From: Holacanthus passer
Lineage: Eukaryota; Chordata; Actinopteri; Pomacanthidae
Assembly: GCA_025331565.1 (NCBI GenBank)
Contig: JAFREQ010000104.1
Span: 682,001-746,000 of the forward strand
Direction of reading: 5' to 3'
Length of the DNA stretch: 64,000 bases
Position numbers and translations under genes: made by a program. The notes under the pieces are model-generated. The model was not told where the DNA came from, did no database searches, and saw only the letters and a program-made list of their open reading frames with translations. Positions within the stretch are counted from its first letter, which is position 1; each line of letters starts with the position of its first letter. Shown one piece after another: positions 46,466-59,429 of the stretch.

Positions 46466-49400
46466 TCAATTTCTAGCAGCTATGACAACAGATAATGCTA
46501 CGCCACCAATGGCTACTGCAGTGGCACCAAATAGCCACTTCCAGCTGAGACCCTGGGGAAATAAAAGGAACAAAAGAGAGTGGGTGTTAACTAGGTTGAA
46601 TAATGTCATGACACAGTGAAATGCTCAAAGCAAGATATTCATTACTGAAAATATTGATACAGAAGTGATGCTCTGTTTATTCCCACACACGGGCTCCAAC
46701 ACACATATCACTCCAAAAGAACTGATGAAAGTGCATAAGCATCATGTGATAATGGACAGAGATTCAAGCTGTATTCAAACCCAAAACTCTGAACACAGAA
46801 TGTCTCACCCATGAGGACTTGGCCCGGTGTTTCTGTGTGCTGCTGCTACTGGTGGGGTTACCCAGCATCTTCTTATACATGGCCTGTTCGGCTCCTCTCT
46901 GCTCCGAGTGCTTCTTCACCAGCTTTGAGAGCTCTGCATGGATAGTCTGTGAAAAAGAGACAAGATAAATAGGTGCTGCAGGTTCTGGTTCAACACCCGA
47001 ACCCCTCTTAGCTCTTCTCTCTACCAGCTATCCCAATATGAGGCAAACAGCAACTGTATAACAACCAAAATACTGATTTCCTGGTTAATGGGATGTGTCA
47101 GGATGACAATACCCTTACATCAATAGACACAAGTGGTCACCAAGTGGTCTGGAAAGCATGAAAAATGACACCACAAGGCTTTTCAAAAGGGATATGACAG
47201 ACCATTTTTCTGCGATCATGACAGATGGATGAAGCATCGTTTCAAAATTGACTATATATAAATACTGGAAGAAGTGTTTATACTGTTCTTTGTGGTCTTA
47301 CAAGAAATCACAGGCTTGCATCACAGAATTAGTCTGCCATTCAGCCCACATGTCCACACAATTCCAGGATATGGGTTCAGTTATTGTTCCAACACTGTCT
47401 CAGATCTGAGTCACTTTACTGCTCTTAATTCTGCTGAGTGACTAAGCAAACCAATGCTTTCAGAGACAACACAAATGTTTATGCTTTGTAAATGGGCTTC
47501 ATAAAGACTGATGGAGCGTCATTACATAGAGTTAACAGTGATGTTCACTTAATAGTAATTCTATATTTGAGCACAGTCTACATTTAAAGACAATTGCAGG
47601 GAGTGGAGAGTCAGTGCGAATGTCTGAACAAGTCTCTATCCTGAGGATGTGTCTGTTCCCATCTAATGCCAGGAGTAAGTACATTTACAGCACAGTATTT
47701 CAGCAGGACACCAATGGCAACTTCGCACCCCTATTGTGCAATCAGCTACCCAACAAAATGACACAAATGACACTGACTTGTACCCAGGAAAAGTTAAAGT
47801 AGGCTAAACAAACAAGTAAGGTCCTGTCCTACAGCATCTGTGTCCAAATACTGTGCTGAGATGGTTTGAGGCTGTCTAAACCGGAACTGTCAAGTTTGCA
47901 TGTCGTGTCAAAAAACCACAGACAAATAAATCTCCTCTCATCCATTTGAGATGAAGATAAAGGGCGTGAATAGCTGACACCAGTATAAAAAAATGTAGAC
48001 ATCATGTCTGTCAGAGCTTGGAGAATAGAGCGCCAACACGTCACCCTGTCACTCCATGATGCCTCTGCCTGTTTAAGCCCGCCTCATTGATTATAATGGC
48101 AGTGTCCTGGTATTGTCACTCAAGCACACCCACTTGTCTTGCTGTAAGAAAATGATGTTATTTTAGGGAGTCTTTTCATTATTTTAGCATGAAGAAGCAA
48201 GTCTGTATTAATATTAAAACAGCTAATCTTGCATCAGGTTTAAAACGTGTGTTTAACACATAGATATCATTGCAAACATACAAACGGTAGACAGGAATAT
48301 ATTGGCACAACTCTGCCAGGCAAAAGAAACTGCTAATGCATACAGTCTACAACATGCATTTTTGTACTACAGATATGAAAGGATTCCCAACTGTACACAG
48401 GCCCATTAAAGGCAATCCATATAAGATGTACTATTGCAAAATGTAATGTAAATGATGGGATGAAAAGCTTAAGTGTAGGCCAAGCCATGTGCTGTTTGAC
48501 AGATTGGTGTAGGACTCAAGTGGGGGATTCTGGGCATGAGTACCATGCTGCTGCAGCTCACAGCTGATCCAAGAAGCCCACGCACTGAGCTCAGTTCTGT
48601 CAAATTGTGTAGCCAAAGAATCACATTAAACCGACTGCACAGGCAGGAGAACAGAAACAGTGGCTAGGTATCAGACATGGCTGGGGTGCAGGGCAAACCT
48701 ATTTACAGCAACAACATGAAAACAGATCCTCTGACATGATGAATCAGCAGGTCCACCTGACCTTGCACTACAAACTAAGTTTATAATTTACCATATGGCA
48801 CCATCTACTGGCCATAAACAAGAACTGCATTTTCTCCATACTAAAAGTTGTGTTTTCACCAGAAATGAATGTGAAAAGGCCAAAAGTACCTTGTTGCTTG
48901 GCTCCAACTTCAGTGCCTTCCTCAAGGTTTGAATGGCCTCTGTGTATTCACCTTGCAAGGCTAGTACCTTGAGTAAAAATAAACAATTAATAAAACAAAC
49001 CATCACAGACTAACAAAGAAAAAATGTGAAAGAACAAGAGCGACATGTACCTTTCCCATGCGGAAAAGTGCTTTTATGTTGTCTGGCTGGTGTGCCAGTG
49101 CTGCGACACAAGATTTAAGTGCTGCATCATAGTGGTCGAGTTTCAGCTGTGACGCTGCCATGTTGTTTAAGCACTTCACTTTTACGTCCACAAGCTCATT
49201 CTCCTCCTCAGGACTGATGTCAACTGCAGCAACAGAGACCAAAGCACAAACAAAAAGTTCAAAATCAGTAAAAAAAACAAAGGAACAAAATCTTTAAATG
49301 AAATTTAATATGTATACTGTCCATGAGTGCACCATTAAAATTAACACTTGCAAAACAAATTCCCTGCCTATCAAGAGCTAAGGCAGGCCATATGTGAGAA

Positions 49401-50836
49401 TTTCTTTTTTTAACCAAGTAAAACATGTAGGGGAAAGGCCCCCTCTTTCCATACCTAATCAAAGTAAGCATCAACTCCTCCATGCTCCATGCTCCTCACC
49501 CATTAGCCCATTGCTGAGTGACAGAACCCCCCCCTTGCATCTCACCTTTAGAACTAGACTCTGTTATCTGCAGGGCAATGCCATATGAGTTGACGGCAAA
49601 AGCATAGTCCCCACGCTGATAATGAACATTGCCTCTCTCTCTCTTATGGCTGGCCAGGGCAATCTTTGCTGTAGGAGGCAGCAGCTCCAGGTCTGGGGCA
49701 TCAGTAGCTTCCAGCAGTTCCACTTCTAGGGACAGCTCAGCACTGGGGGGAACCTCAGGTTCAAGACTGGAAACATGAAAAACACAGACACTTTCAGGAG
49801 TTGAAGAAATAAGAGACAAATGTCACATGTTTCAATAAAAATGTGGGTCACAGAAGGGTTCAGAACATCCAAGAAGCAAAGAATACAGCTTGTAGAGCAT
49901 GTAAAGCTACACTGTTCTAATTAAAGAAAATGAATTTAGATCCGTTAACAGTTAGATTAAAACACATCCCTACCTCCCCCGGGCACCATATGCATATTTT
50001 GCGTCAGACTGAATGAGGGCCTTCTCTCTCATTTCCATGAGCTGCACTGTGAGATCCAGAGCCTGAAAAAGAACAATCTCATTGCCGTAAGATATTGATA
50101 TATACCATGTAACACAAACTGCTGTCAGAAGCATAATGCAAACTATGCATAACCCGATGTAAGACTATGAAATCTCTCTCTATAGTCTTTCCCATTTAAT
50201 AAGTGTCTTACCTGGATGACGTCTCCATCTCCAAGAGTGAAAGAGAGGTCAGGCTGCTCCTCTACAAGTGTCCCATCCTTCAGGTATGTTTTAAGATTAA
50301 TCTTTATATTCTGTCCTTTCTGTGGCCGACTGTCTCGTCCTTCCCCTGCCTCAAGGACTTTCTTCTTCAGCTGGTCATTCCCTGGCGACAAACACAATCA
50401 TGTTGTTGTCAGTCAGTTATAGCACTGCACATTGTACAGTGACTGTGGAGCAACCACAAGTAAGAAGTTGTGCTCAAGGGAATCACAACATCTTCGACCC
50501 TCTCAATATTAACTTCAACTACCGGAACAGCTTCTACAGGAAAGTATTCTGCAACAATCTGAAATGATGCTTTTGCTACATACCTAATACATCCAACCAT
50601 TCTTCCACTTGACCTGGAGGGTCTGGGTCTGCATTTTTCTTTTCTTTCTCATCTGTGGATTTCCCCTTCCCACCACCGGCATCTTCCAGAGGAGGGGGGT
50701 CGTCGTCAATGTCTTCATCGTCCAAAACCTCAAAGTCCTCCCCGCTGTCCAGCAACGAGGTTCGTCCATTCTTCTTGGCGGATGTCGGACTGTCATAGCT
50801 GTCAGATGTGTCCATAGTCTCCTCTTTTTCAGTCAT
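46466..50836 (-). CDS. fkbp8: Peptidyl-prolyl isomerase FKBP8 (FKBP38), 8 coding exons
   Basis: FKBP8 is a tail-anchored FKBP/TPR protein of the outer mitochondrial membrane and ER; it binds BCL2, HSP90 and LC3 and acts in apoptosis control and mitophagy. Exons in order: 50584-50836, 50212-50381, 49974-50062, 49546-49766, 49051-49223, 48890-48967, 46809-46946, 46466-46552. Joined in phase they give 402 codons; the human protein is about 412. Residues 35-38 (F-E-V-L, acidic on both sides) match the LC3-interacting motif. The FKBP domain spans about 105-195 (TFLGD-like segment S-F-T-L-G-D-G-D-V-I-Q). TPR repeats span about 205-345, including VKCLNNMAASQLKLDHY and HQPDNIKALFRMGK. The C terminus has W-K-W followed by a hydrophobic membrane segment (about 381-399) and ends A-A-R-N, as in mammals. 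The ATG sits 7 nt after a strong acceptor, so the first exon is non-coding. The gene lies upstream of ell on the same strand, as in human. Confidence 0.97.
46947..48889 (-). other. fkbp8: fkbp8 intron between the last TPR exon and the C-terminal exons
   Basis: A 1.94-kb intron, the largest of the gene, with no repeat or coding signal recognised. The other internal introns are 0.08-0.33 kb and hold nothing notable. Confidence 0.75.
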
Positions 50837-51560
50837 TAGGGCTCTGAGAGAGAAGGTTAACAACTTAAAAACAATCAACCTTATGCACTTCTGTAGCTGT
50901 TCCAAACCCAGTCCTAATTAAAATCCAAATTTTAAGATTCCTCTACTATAATGTCAGTGAGCTTATTGCTTATATGCTAGCATAAGTAGCATCTATAGTA
51001 AAAACAACTGCCATCCAAAATCATTCATAGCCAAGTCCTGACTTATTAATATTAATCAGCACATTTATCACATGATTACAATTACAACTCACCTGTACCT
51101 GTTTTGCAACGAGAGTGTATTTTGATTAATAGTACCCAAGCTAGCCACACGTTTCCAGAAGTTTCTGACAAGTGTCCTAACGCCGTTTAAGCTAACAGGC
51201 TAACAGGCTTCTGCTAACAGCCGTTAGCCGAAGTTGACAATAGCAACTAGCATTAGCTGTAATCTCTAGCTAGCTAATGTTAAAGTGGCTGTTTTATATT
51301 GCCCTGCAATGAACCGCTGCTAATTACGACTTCAGATAGAGTGAGTCAGTCAGTGCATCATATGTGATAAACCCATTTATCAAAATAAAGAGGACTTTAC
51401 CTTCAAACACTCTCTTTGTATCTATGATGAGGCTTGTTTTGGTCCTGGACAATCTCCCCTCCAGCTCACAGTGGTGAAGTCAGTTTGCCGTTGGGAACAC
51501 CGCCGCAGTGGGACTTCTACGAGCTGCTGAACATACAACATCAAACTGACTTCGGGCTCG
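50837..51560 (-). promoter_or_regulatory. fkbp8: fkbp8 5' UTR, first intron and promoter
   Basis: Two candidate non-coding first exons can feed the acceptor at 50844. One ends at 51093 with GTGAGT, with a second donor GTACAG 6 nt upstream on the sense strand. The other ends at 51401 with GTAAAG. The stretch 51137-51285 is packed with GCTAAC/GTTAGC/GCTAGC words, as at the dot1l and ell promoters. The transcription start is probably between 51420 and 51560 for the distal exon or near 51200-51290 for the proximal one. Confidence 0.5.
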
Positions 51561-53030
51561 TCCCACCAAGCCGCTTCCTGTTAACCTTGAGCTCCTTCAC
51601 TTCTATTGGACCTTTTCATGCATATTAATGTTTGACCTCACAGACATCAGGAGAACTGCAATTATAGTTTATAATATAGAAATCAGTCCATATCTGTAAT
51701 ATATATCTACTGATAAAGTGCTGCTGAGGTAAATATCCAGCATGTAATACAAAATGCATTTTCCAGATTATGACTATATCCACTGAGGATTCATGAGAGG
51801 CTATTTATAATTCAGAAAGAGTACAGAAGTAAAACTATACAGCACAGCAGGACTTTAACTATACATAATTTCTTGTCAATTTGGAGCTGTGATAAGTCAT
51901 GTAACATAAGTCAAACTCACAATTGGTGGCAGAATCCCTCCAAGAAAAAACTCAAAATTTGATTTATTAGATTAATCTCCTGCCATTCTGAAATACTATA
52001 AAAAATTTCACGTGAGATGAACTTCTTATTAATTGTTTTTTCCAATCATGTCTAATCGTGTATTGTATTACATTGCTTACATTGTCTTTTTTACTTCTTC
52101 TTATTTCATACTATGTAATTGCAGAGATGAAGGATTATTTAAGTGCAACCATAGCCATAATCATATAAACAGAAATCTATGTATTATTATATGAAGACAA
52201 GTCCAAATCTACTCTCCTTTTCTCCTCTATATAATCCTCCCCTCACCCCTGTTCTCCAGTCATCTCTTCTCCTCCCCTTAACAGTACAGTTTTACAATAA
52301 TGCTAAGATCCTAACTTTATGCAAAGCTGGTGCTCAGAATTTATGGGCCGTTTGCAAACTAATGCATGGAATGTATGCAAAACTAACTAACGTTCTGACA
52401 GAAATTATCATTTTCATAACACAATCATAATCACACTCGACTCATGATATAGCCTATGTATAACTCTTATTACATTCTAGTTTTCCACTTTTTAACACAT
52501 TTAAGTAATGAAATAGACAGTACAGATATATCAAAATCATTTTTATATCAATATATTGAAGGGATATTTTAAGCACATTTAAATATTGGGGGAATGTGTC
52601 CTACCCCAATATGTATATGTCTATGGTCTATGGCCATGACCCAAACCAGAAATGGTAAAAACCAGTTGCAGGCAGCCTATAGCAAACATTTATCATTTAT
52701 TTTTAAAAAAGGAGTATTACAGGTAAGGTTTAGAAACCGATGCTTATGATGGAACAGTTGAAAATTAAAACAGGGCACTTGAATCCTTTACAACCGTTCG
52801 GGTGCAGGAAGTCCAGAACTGGTCATTTTAAATATCATGCAGATATATAAATTAAGTTATAGTTCTGTAATTTTCTAAATTTTGAAGAGGGTGCCACCAC
52901 TGAAAATATGTTTTTCAGAGATTAACATGACTTAGTAAAAAATAAGTGCTTCTGTCTTGGAGCACCGTATATAACTTCTCTTTATGCACCGGGGGTTGAA
53001 GCTAAATGAGAGCTCAGAGGAAGAGATTCA
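51561..53030. other. Intergenic, ssbp4 3' end to fkbp8 promoter
   Basis: About 1.5 kb of AT-rich sequence. No gene, RNA or recognisable repeat was seen; a C/T-rich patch occurs near 52200-52280. Confidence 0.65.
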
Positions 53031-53055
53031 AACAACAAGGAAAAATCAAATGACA

Positions 53056-53061
53056 TTTATT
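53056..53061 (-). terminator. ssbp4: Candidate ssbp4 polyadenylation signal
   Basis: AATAAA on the minus strand, in the context of a T/A-rich stretch. Earlier signals could also be used. Confidence 0.4.
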
Positions 53062-56000
53062 ATTGATGCATTGTTTCTTTTTTGATAAGCAAATTATCTG
53101 TTTTTCTTTCAGTCTAAAGAAACTTTACAATATAAAGAAACATACAAAGAACATCTTTATTACCTACACAAGACACCTAAGTCCCTAAGACAAGATTCTG
53201 AACTATCCTACCATGTAAATACAAAGCAAACCCAAGAGACAGACTGCTTCATATTGAATACTGCCGTGTCATCAGAAAGGACCATGAACGGTACAGGAGA
53301 ATCATTCATATCCCCTTCCCTTGAATCCCCCACCCCTCCCCGACTCAACATAACCACCCCATCCGACCAGCAAATCTTCCTAATGGTACAGTATTATACA
53401 TCACAATAGAAGTACAGAGATGGCCAACGATCGATATACACAGAGGACTGAGAGAGGATCAGTGAGAGAGCTTCAATCTATACAACGCTATAACAGGAGC
53501 GGATAGCAAAGGACACAGTTACCTTTTGATCTATTCTTAATTTAAAATGAGGTTCTCATAAGTATTTTTACCTTTTTAAAAGTTTTCTTAAATTGATAAA
53601 AATCCTTCATATTAAAAACTGCAATAAGAGGTCACATGTTTTTTTGTGAGAAGATGCCCTTTGGAAAAATTATTCAAAATGATTATTCAAAGCCAATACG
53701 TAACATTTAACTGAAACATAAGGAGACAAGGGCAGAGTGAGGACGCCACAAGCTTGTTTGCTTCTCTCTGTCCTGTCCTCTCTCTGTCCTATCCTCCCCA
53801 CCATACAAGTCTTTAGCATACAGTCTGCATTTATTGTGTTACTGTATTCTATACATTTTTATGGAAATTTAGCCACATGAGCCAAATAGTCAGCGCATCC
53901 GTTCTCTATGAAAAACATGGACAGTTTTATTTATAATTTACTTTCAGCTGTATTCATTGGTAGTGACTGACATATCAAAACATGTCAATGATATCAAAAT
54001 GCATTATACATTATTTACAAAAAAGGAAATTAAAGAGAAAGGAGGTTGGGGGTTGAGGGGGATGAGGGGTGGGATTGGAGGAAAGAAGGGAGGGTGTGTG
54101 TCACTACACTGAAGGAACACTGGAGAGAGTGCTTCCCAGGCCACCGGTAGCCAAATCCTGGAGATGTCCCTGTTGAACTCTGGGTACAATCTGTTCACAT
54201 TGATATCAGAAAATTGATAAGTACGTCACCATCACCCATAGAGGCTACAGTGGTTGTTTAGTTATTGTTGGTTTGAACACAGCCATGACGCAAGTGCTGC
54301 AGCGTGATGCCATGATGATATCATTTATCCCTTTGAAACAGTGACAGAGAGTTGATCAGGCCAAGAATACATAACACAGAGAAAGAAATTAAATAGCGTG
54401 ATATGTAACTATGCTTTTTCTTTGTGTGCAGATTCTACGGGCTTTCATTTTTTTTTCAGTTGAATACATTTAAAATAAAAACAATCTGCTGAAAACAATC
54501 CACAAAAATGGAAATATATCCATTACAAAAGTATCCCATTATTCCTCTTCTTTCAACCTGGCTGCATGGTCTGTTAACCCCAAGGTGCATCACTCTGCTC
54601 CCATCGTCAGCGCTGCTACAGCCTCCCAAAAATCCATTATCCCGTACATATGGGACTCGCTGGGAACTGGTCGATGGGAGCTCCGAGGAGACAGTTAGTT
54701 AGCCCGTCTTGTCTGGGTAAGAAAGCGGATCATACGGGATCTGAGTTCAACCCAAACTCAAAGCAGGCGTCATGAGTGTATCTGAGGTCCCGCAAAATCT
54801 CCCAGTCCAAGAGGAGACATCAGAATGAATCCTGGGAGGAAAACAGTGCCGCTTGGAGTCCACAGTGAGGTTGAAATCAAACAAAGTGATGACGGGGAGC
54901 ATGAAGGGGTGGAACCACATTTTAGGATTCACAGACAACTTGTAAATAACAAAATAATAAAACAACCACAATACAAGCTAAATATGTTGTATTTACAGAC
55001 AAATCCATTGAAAAGACTCACTCTGTCTGTCACTGAATGAGAAGCGGCACCTGTCCTGACAATCATCTCAGGATTTCATCAGAGCAATTCCAATGCAGTA
55101 AAAACAGAAAATTGTGAGAAGGGGTGCTTATTAAGACAAGATAGATAGACATATGATCATTGAGGTGCATCAGCAGACACTTGTACCAGAAAACAGCAAT
55201 GAGAGCGCCTCTGTTTTAACAACGGAGAGTTTGAGCCGGGATCATAACACCTCGGCACAAACTGCTCCATTAGGTGGGGACAGTCAACTGACCCGATCGC
55301 TCTTACTTTGAAAGTTTATGCGAATGGTGCTACAAACATTTAGGTGGCAAGGACTCGAGCTACAAGTTCAGAAGAAGTTTTAAGGAGAGGTATGTGAAGT
55401 GAGACTGACTGTGACAAAAAAAACAAAACAGACATCAAATAACCTAAAAATCATGTAAACAGAAAATCATTGTGCATTTTTCGAGTGTGTGCTTATTCCG
55501 TCATTGTTGATGCTGCTGCTGAGATAAAATGTGCCCTTTACAGGAAATCATAACTACATTAGTAGAATAATATCAATTATGAAAATCATAACAATAATAT
55601 TACCATCAACAACAAAAAATACAAACATTTAATGAAAACCATTCTTGCCCTAAAATAACATTATCAGTTCTTTTTTTTGTTTGTTTTATCATTCCTGCCA
55701 CAGGAGCACAGGAGTTTTTGAATGAGAGCTTTCGGCCTCTGTCAGTCAACAACTGCGTGCCCTCATAAGTTATGATCAGCATGATATAATGGATTGGTAG
55801 TAAATGCAGAGGGGCATCTTGACTGGGCTTGATCACTACCCATAAGGGCAGATTTTGGGTTTGGGAGAGGCAGGCTTGGAGCAGTTTCGGGCTCTTACTG
55901 TCCCAGGGACCGTGTGGAGGCCCGGCAGGCGAGGAGAAGCGCAGAAGAGATCCATCCTGTTGCTTGTAGGCCTTTTTCATGTTCTTACACCCATTTTACA

Positions 56001-56174
56001 GGCGTTGGGATGGGGGACCTTGAGGGGAGTCCTGCTTTCCAGGGGCATCCCCAGGGGCTGTGTGGCACAGCACACCATCCACGAGGAGGAGGAGGACGTG
56101 GGGAGGGAGGGAGGAGGGTAATGCAAGACGCACCGGGGTGGGTGGGAGAGGGAGATTGGGATAAGGGGAGATGA

Positions 56175-56216
56175 AAAAGAAATAAAATAAAATAAAAGAT
56201 AAAATAAAAAAAAAAA
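56175..56216. repeat. A-rich (AAATA)n tract after the ssbp4 stop
   Basis: Tandem AAATA/AAAATA units on the plus strand, ending at the base next to the stop codon triplet. On the sense strand the 3' UTR therefore opens with a T-rich low-complexity tract. Confidence 0.75.
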
Positions 56217-59200
56217 TCACACACTCATCGTCATGTTGGGTGAATACTGTAAAGAGAGAAAAAAGAGAGGGAGGGGAGAAAAGATAAGCCAAAACTATAT
56301 TAAACTTCTTATACTACCCAGAACAAGATGAAAGCATTAACTAACTAAACTAAATGCCATGTTCAGTACACCGGCCAGCATACATTACTCATAACAATTA
56401 ACCCTTTCTAATGTACTTTCTATGTCAGTAAACCAGCAGCAAGCAAAGCAGAGTCCAGCCCAAGGAGAAAATGTTAGGGAATTTCAGATCACAGTGAAGA
56501 TACTGTGGCAAAATGTAGTTGTCAGTCTCACATTATTCACTATATGACAATCTCTCCATGCATCAGAGAAAGCATATCATGTGCTTCTTTTTCATGCTCG
56601 TGTTTGTGCATGCTGTGTATGTGTGTTGGGTAAAGCTGGGAAAACTGGGCACAAGATAAAGGACTGATTATCAGCTCGATTTAGCCCCGAGGACTGGTTT
56701 CAAGGTCAGGGAGATTTTTGGGAGTGTGTGCTAAACAGAGCATGGGACGGCTTCACAAAGACACTTGAGACTGGTCTGCAGTGTCTTCATTTTTCTTTTA
56801 GATTAGTCTGGTGCAAGTTGGAGAGTTTCACAAAAATAAAGTCTGACGTATTTCAAAACTCAAGCTCAGTGGCACCAAACGACATAAAAGAAGAAAACAC
56901 GGCTTATAATTTGTGGTTTGTTTACAGTGTTGTGAGGCAAGCAATGAGAAGGGAAAGCGTTTTTATGGACCTTAGTGACCATAGTGGGAAATATAAAGCA
57001 ATGAGGACATCATCAGGCATTTTCATTTGTGCAAGGAAACTGTCCTGAATCTGAGTTAGCAGAAGTACAGGTCGTCCACAGGTCTGTAATATACTGAGAT
57101 TTTGTGCTACCAGAAGTGTTTTGTATTGTTGCACTCTTCCCTGAATTTTTTCTGTCCTTGTAACCTTGTTGAATTTCTCCAGAATGCAAACAATTTTCAG
57201 CTGGAGTGAACAGAGCTGACATGGTAGCCATGTTTTTTAGGTTTCAAAAAACATATTAATTTACCCAGAATTCATGGGAAACTGGTCCCACCTGAGACAA
57301 TCAAGAACTAGACAGCTTTGTGAAGTCTAACTATTAGTTTGATCTATGGCAAAGTCAAAGTCTATTTGTGAAACCGGCCTGGGCTCTGCATGGACCGCAC
57401 ACACAATCGTCTCGTGTACAAGGGTTTAGAATTTTAATTCCTTGCCTGTAATTGAATCTCAGACAAAACGGAGCAATCATAATTGTATCAAAATTATCAA
57501 TGTTGTGTGCCTGGATGAATCTAAATGTGATGCTGCTGTTTGAGTTTCTAGTGAAGTTTTGAGCAGATAAAACATCTGATTCTTGTCACAGTCGAGTAGG
57601 ATTTTAAAAAGTCTTCTAGTTTGTTCCCAGCTTAAGAAGTATGTTGTCTCCTTTGGTACTCACACTTTCACTTTGGAATGGGTTTAAAAAGTTGCCTGCC
57701 ATCTCGCCGTCGTCCCGCGGAGTGCCGGGAGGATTGTTCATGCCTGCCATGTTGTTGGGAGAATTCTGCAACACAGATGAAAAGAAACAATAAGAATAAA
57801 TAACTCCTTACAGACAGACAAACAGAAGCACAGAGAGAGAGACAGACAGTGAGTCAGTCTTACCTTTGGCAACCCATCCATGTCACCAGAGCCTGTGATC
57901 AGAAATGGAAAAAGGAGAAACCTGAATCATTATGATGCAACTGTTAACTGATCCTCAGCGTCCTGCTGCTAATTCGACATGAGTTCAGGATATCCAGTAC
58001 AAGTAGAAACAGCCTGCCCTCTCACACATAATGGCCTGTAATTAAGCTATTTGTTTCAGCTACAGATGAGCACCAACTCACTGGCTTCACTGATCACGTC
58101 TCACCCATCTACAGGATCAATTGGCCTGCTCACTGCCCCACTAATCTGTTTTAGCTTCGGTCAATACCAGGAGGAGAGAGCACTTCCTCAACGAGCCATA
58201 AGAGGGCAGACTCTCCCTTCTAAAGGCTTTTGATCATGGAAAGTAACAGGTTTCACTCAATACACTTGGGAGCTTATAGCAAGTACCTGCTACATACACT
58301 GCTCATTATTTTTGGCTCCTCACCTAGTGATCCGTTCATATGATGCTGCTCCATCGCACCCATTCCGCCCATGGGCCCATCAGGACCCGGTCCCATCGGG
58401 AACTAAAGAAAAATAGCAAATAAAATGTACAAAAGGTCATTTATCTTGCTCTTTGCATGCTTGGAGAGCATGACAGGACAGTAGATTAGACAGAAGCATA
58501 ACAATAAATCTTGAAATACAGAAACACTGAAGCTATGTTTTGTGATTCAAAATGACTATTACTTACATTAGGTCTGTTTCCACCAGGGCCGATGGGGTTC
58601 ATCATCGTGTAGATGTTTTCACTTGAGTTTGTTGAATCTATGAGTAAAGTTGGATATTCAAAATCACTGTAAAGCCTCCTGGACTCATAGAAATGCTTGC
58701 AGATAAGCACTGTTATCTTTGTCAGTTTTCACATCCAATATCCAATTGTTCAAGAAAAGGTCAAAAAATATGGTGGATTTAGGTAATGAATAGAAAACAA
58801 CCAGCTAAGCTGCACAGAAACGGCTGCAGTTGTGCTGTATTTGACATTGCTTCAGTTTAATTTAGCCATTTGTTCGATACATTCAGCCACAGCTCAGGCA
58901 TGTTCTCATTTCTGCAGAACAGGACAAAGGCTTCCCAAATGTTACTTAAAGTGCTTGTACATAGCGACAGTGAAATCTGTCTGTCAATCAATCTCCACAC
59001 TGCTCTCTGCAATGTGCAATAAAAGAAACCCATTATCTCTTATTCGTGAAATCAGGAGATTAAACCAAGTTTTTTTTATGGAGCACCCTGGCAACTTAGC
59101 AACGACCAGTACATGCTGTGTCGCTCCTCGTGTGCCTGTCTGTCCTGAAAAGATTCAGAAGGATGAGGTGACCTTGATCTGACATTGCAGGCAGAAAGTT

Positions 59201-59395
59201 GTGAGTGGAAGACTAAGAAAAGCATGATAAAAAAAAAAAAAAGAATAACAGATTAAAAGACAGGGGAGGAGACAGATACAGTATGTGCGAAGTGGTGGAG
59301 AAATCTTGCCTGTGAGTGTCCCTGAATCTAGCTTGTGTTGTCGTGACTGGAGGAGGGGGGCAATACTGAGTGGGAGGTGTGCATTTTTGTGGGAG

Positions 59396-59429
<34 letters not shown>

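Larger units (their letters stand above)
53035..56216 (-). other. ssbp4: Likely ssbp4 3' UTR
   Basis: About 3.2 kb between the ssbp4 stop and an AATAAA on the minus strand at 53056-53061. It contains an (AAAAT)n-type stretch right after the stop (56175-56216) and G-rich runs (54040-54095, 56080-56160, plus strand). No other exon is evident. The end is inferred from the signal alone. Confidence 0.5.

Noticed and set aside
53035..56216. A separate gene between fkbp8 and ssbp4
   Set aside because: No exon with plausible splice sites or conserved peptide was found; the interval is better explained as ssbp4 3' UTR.
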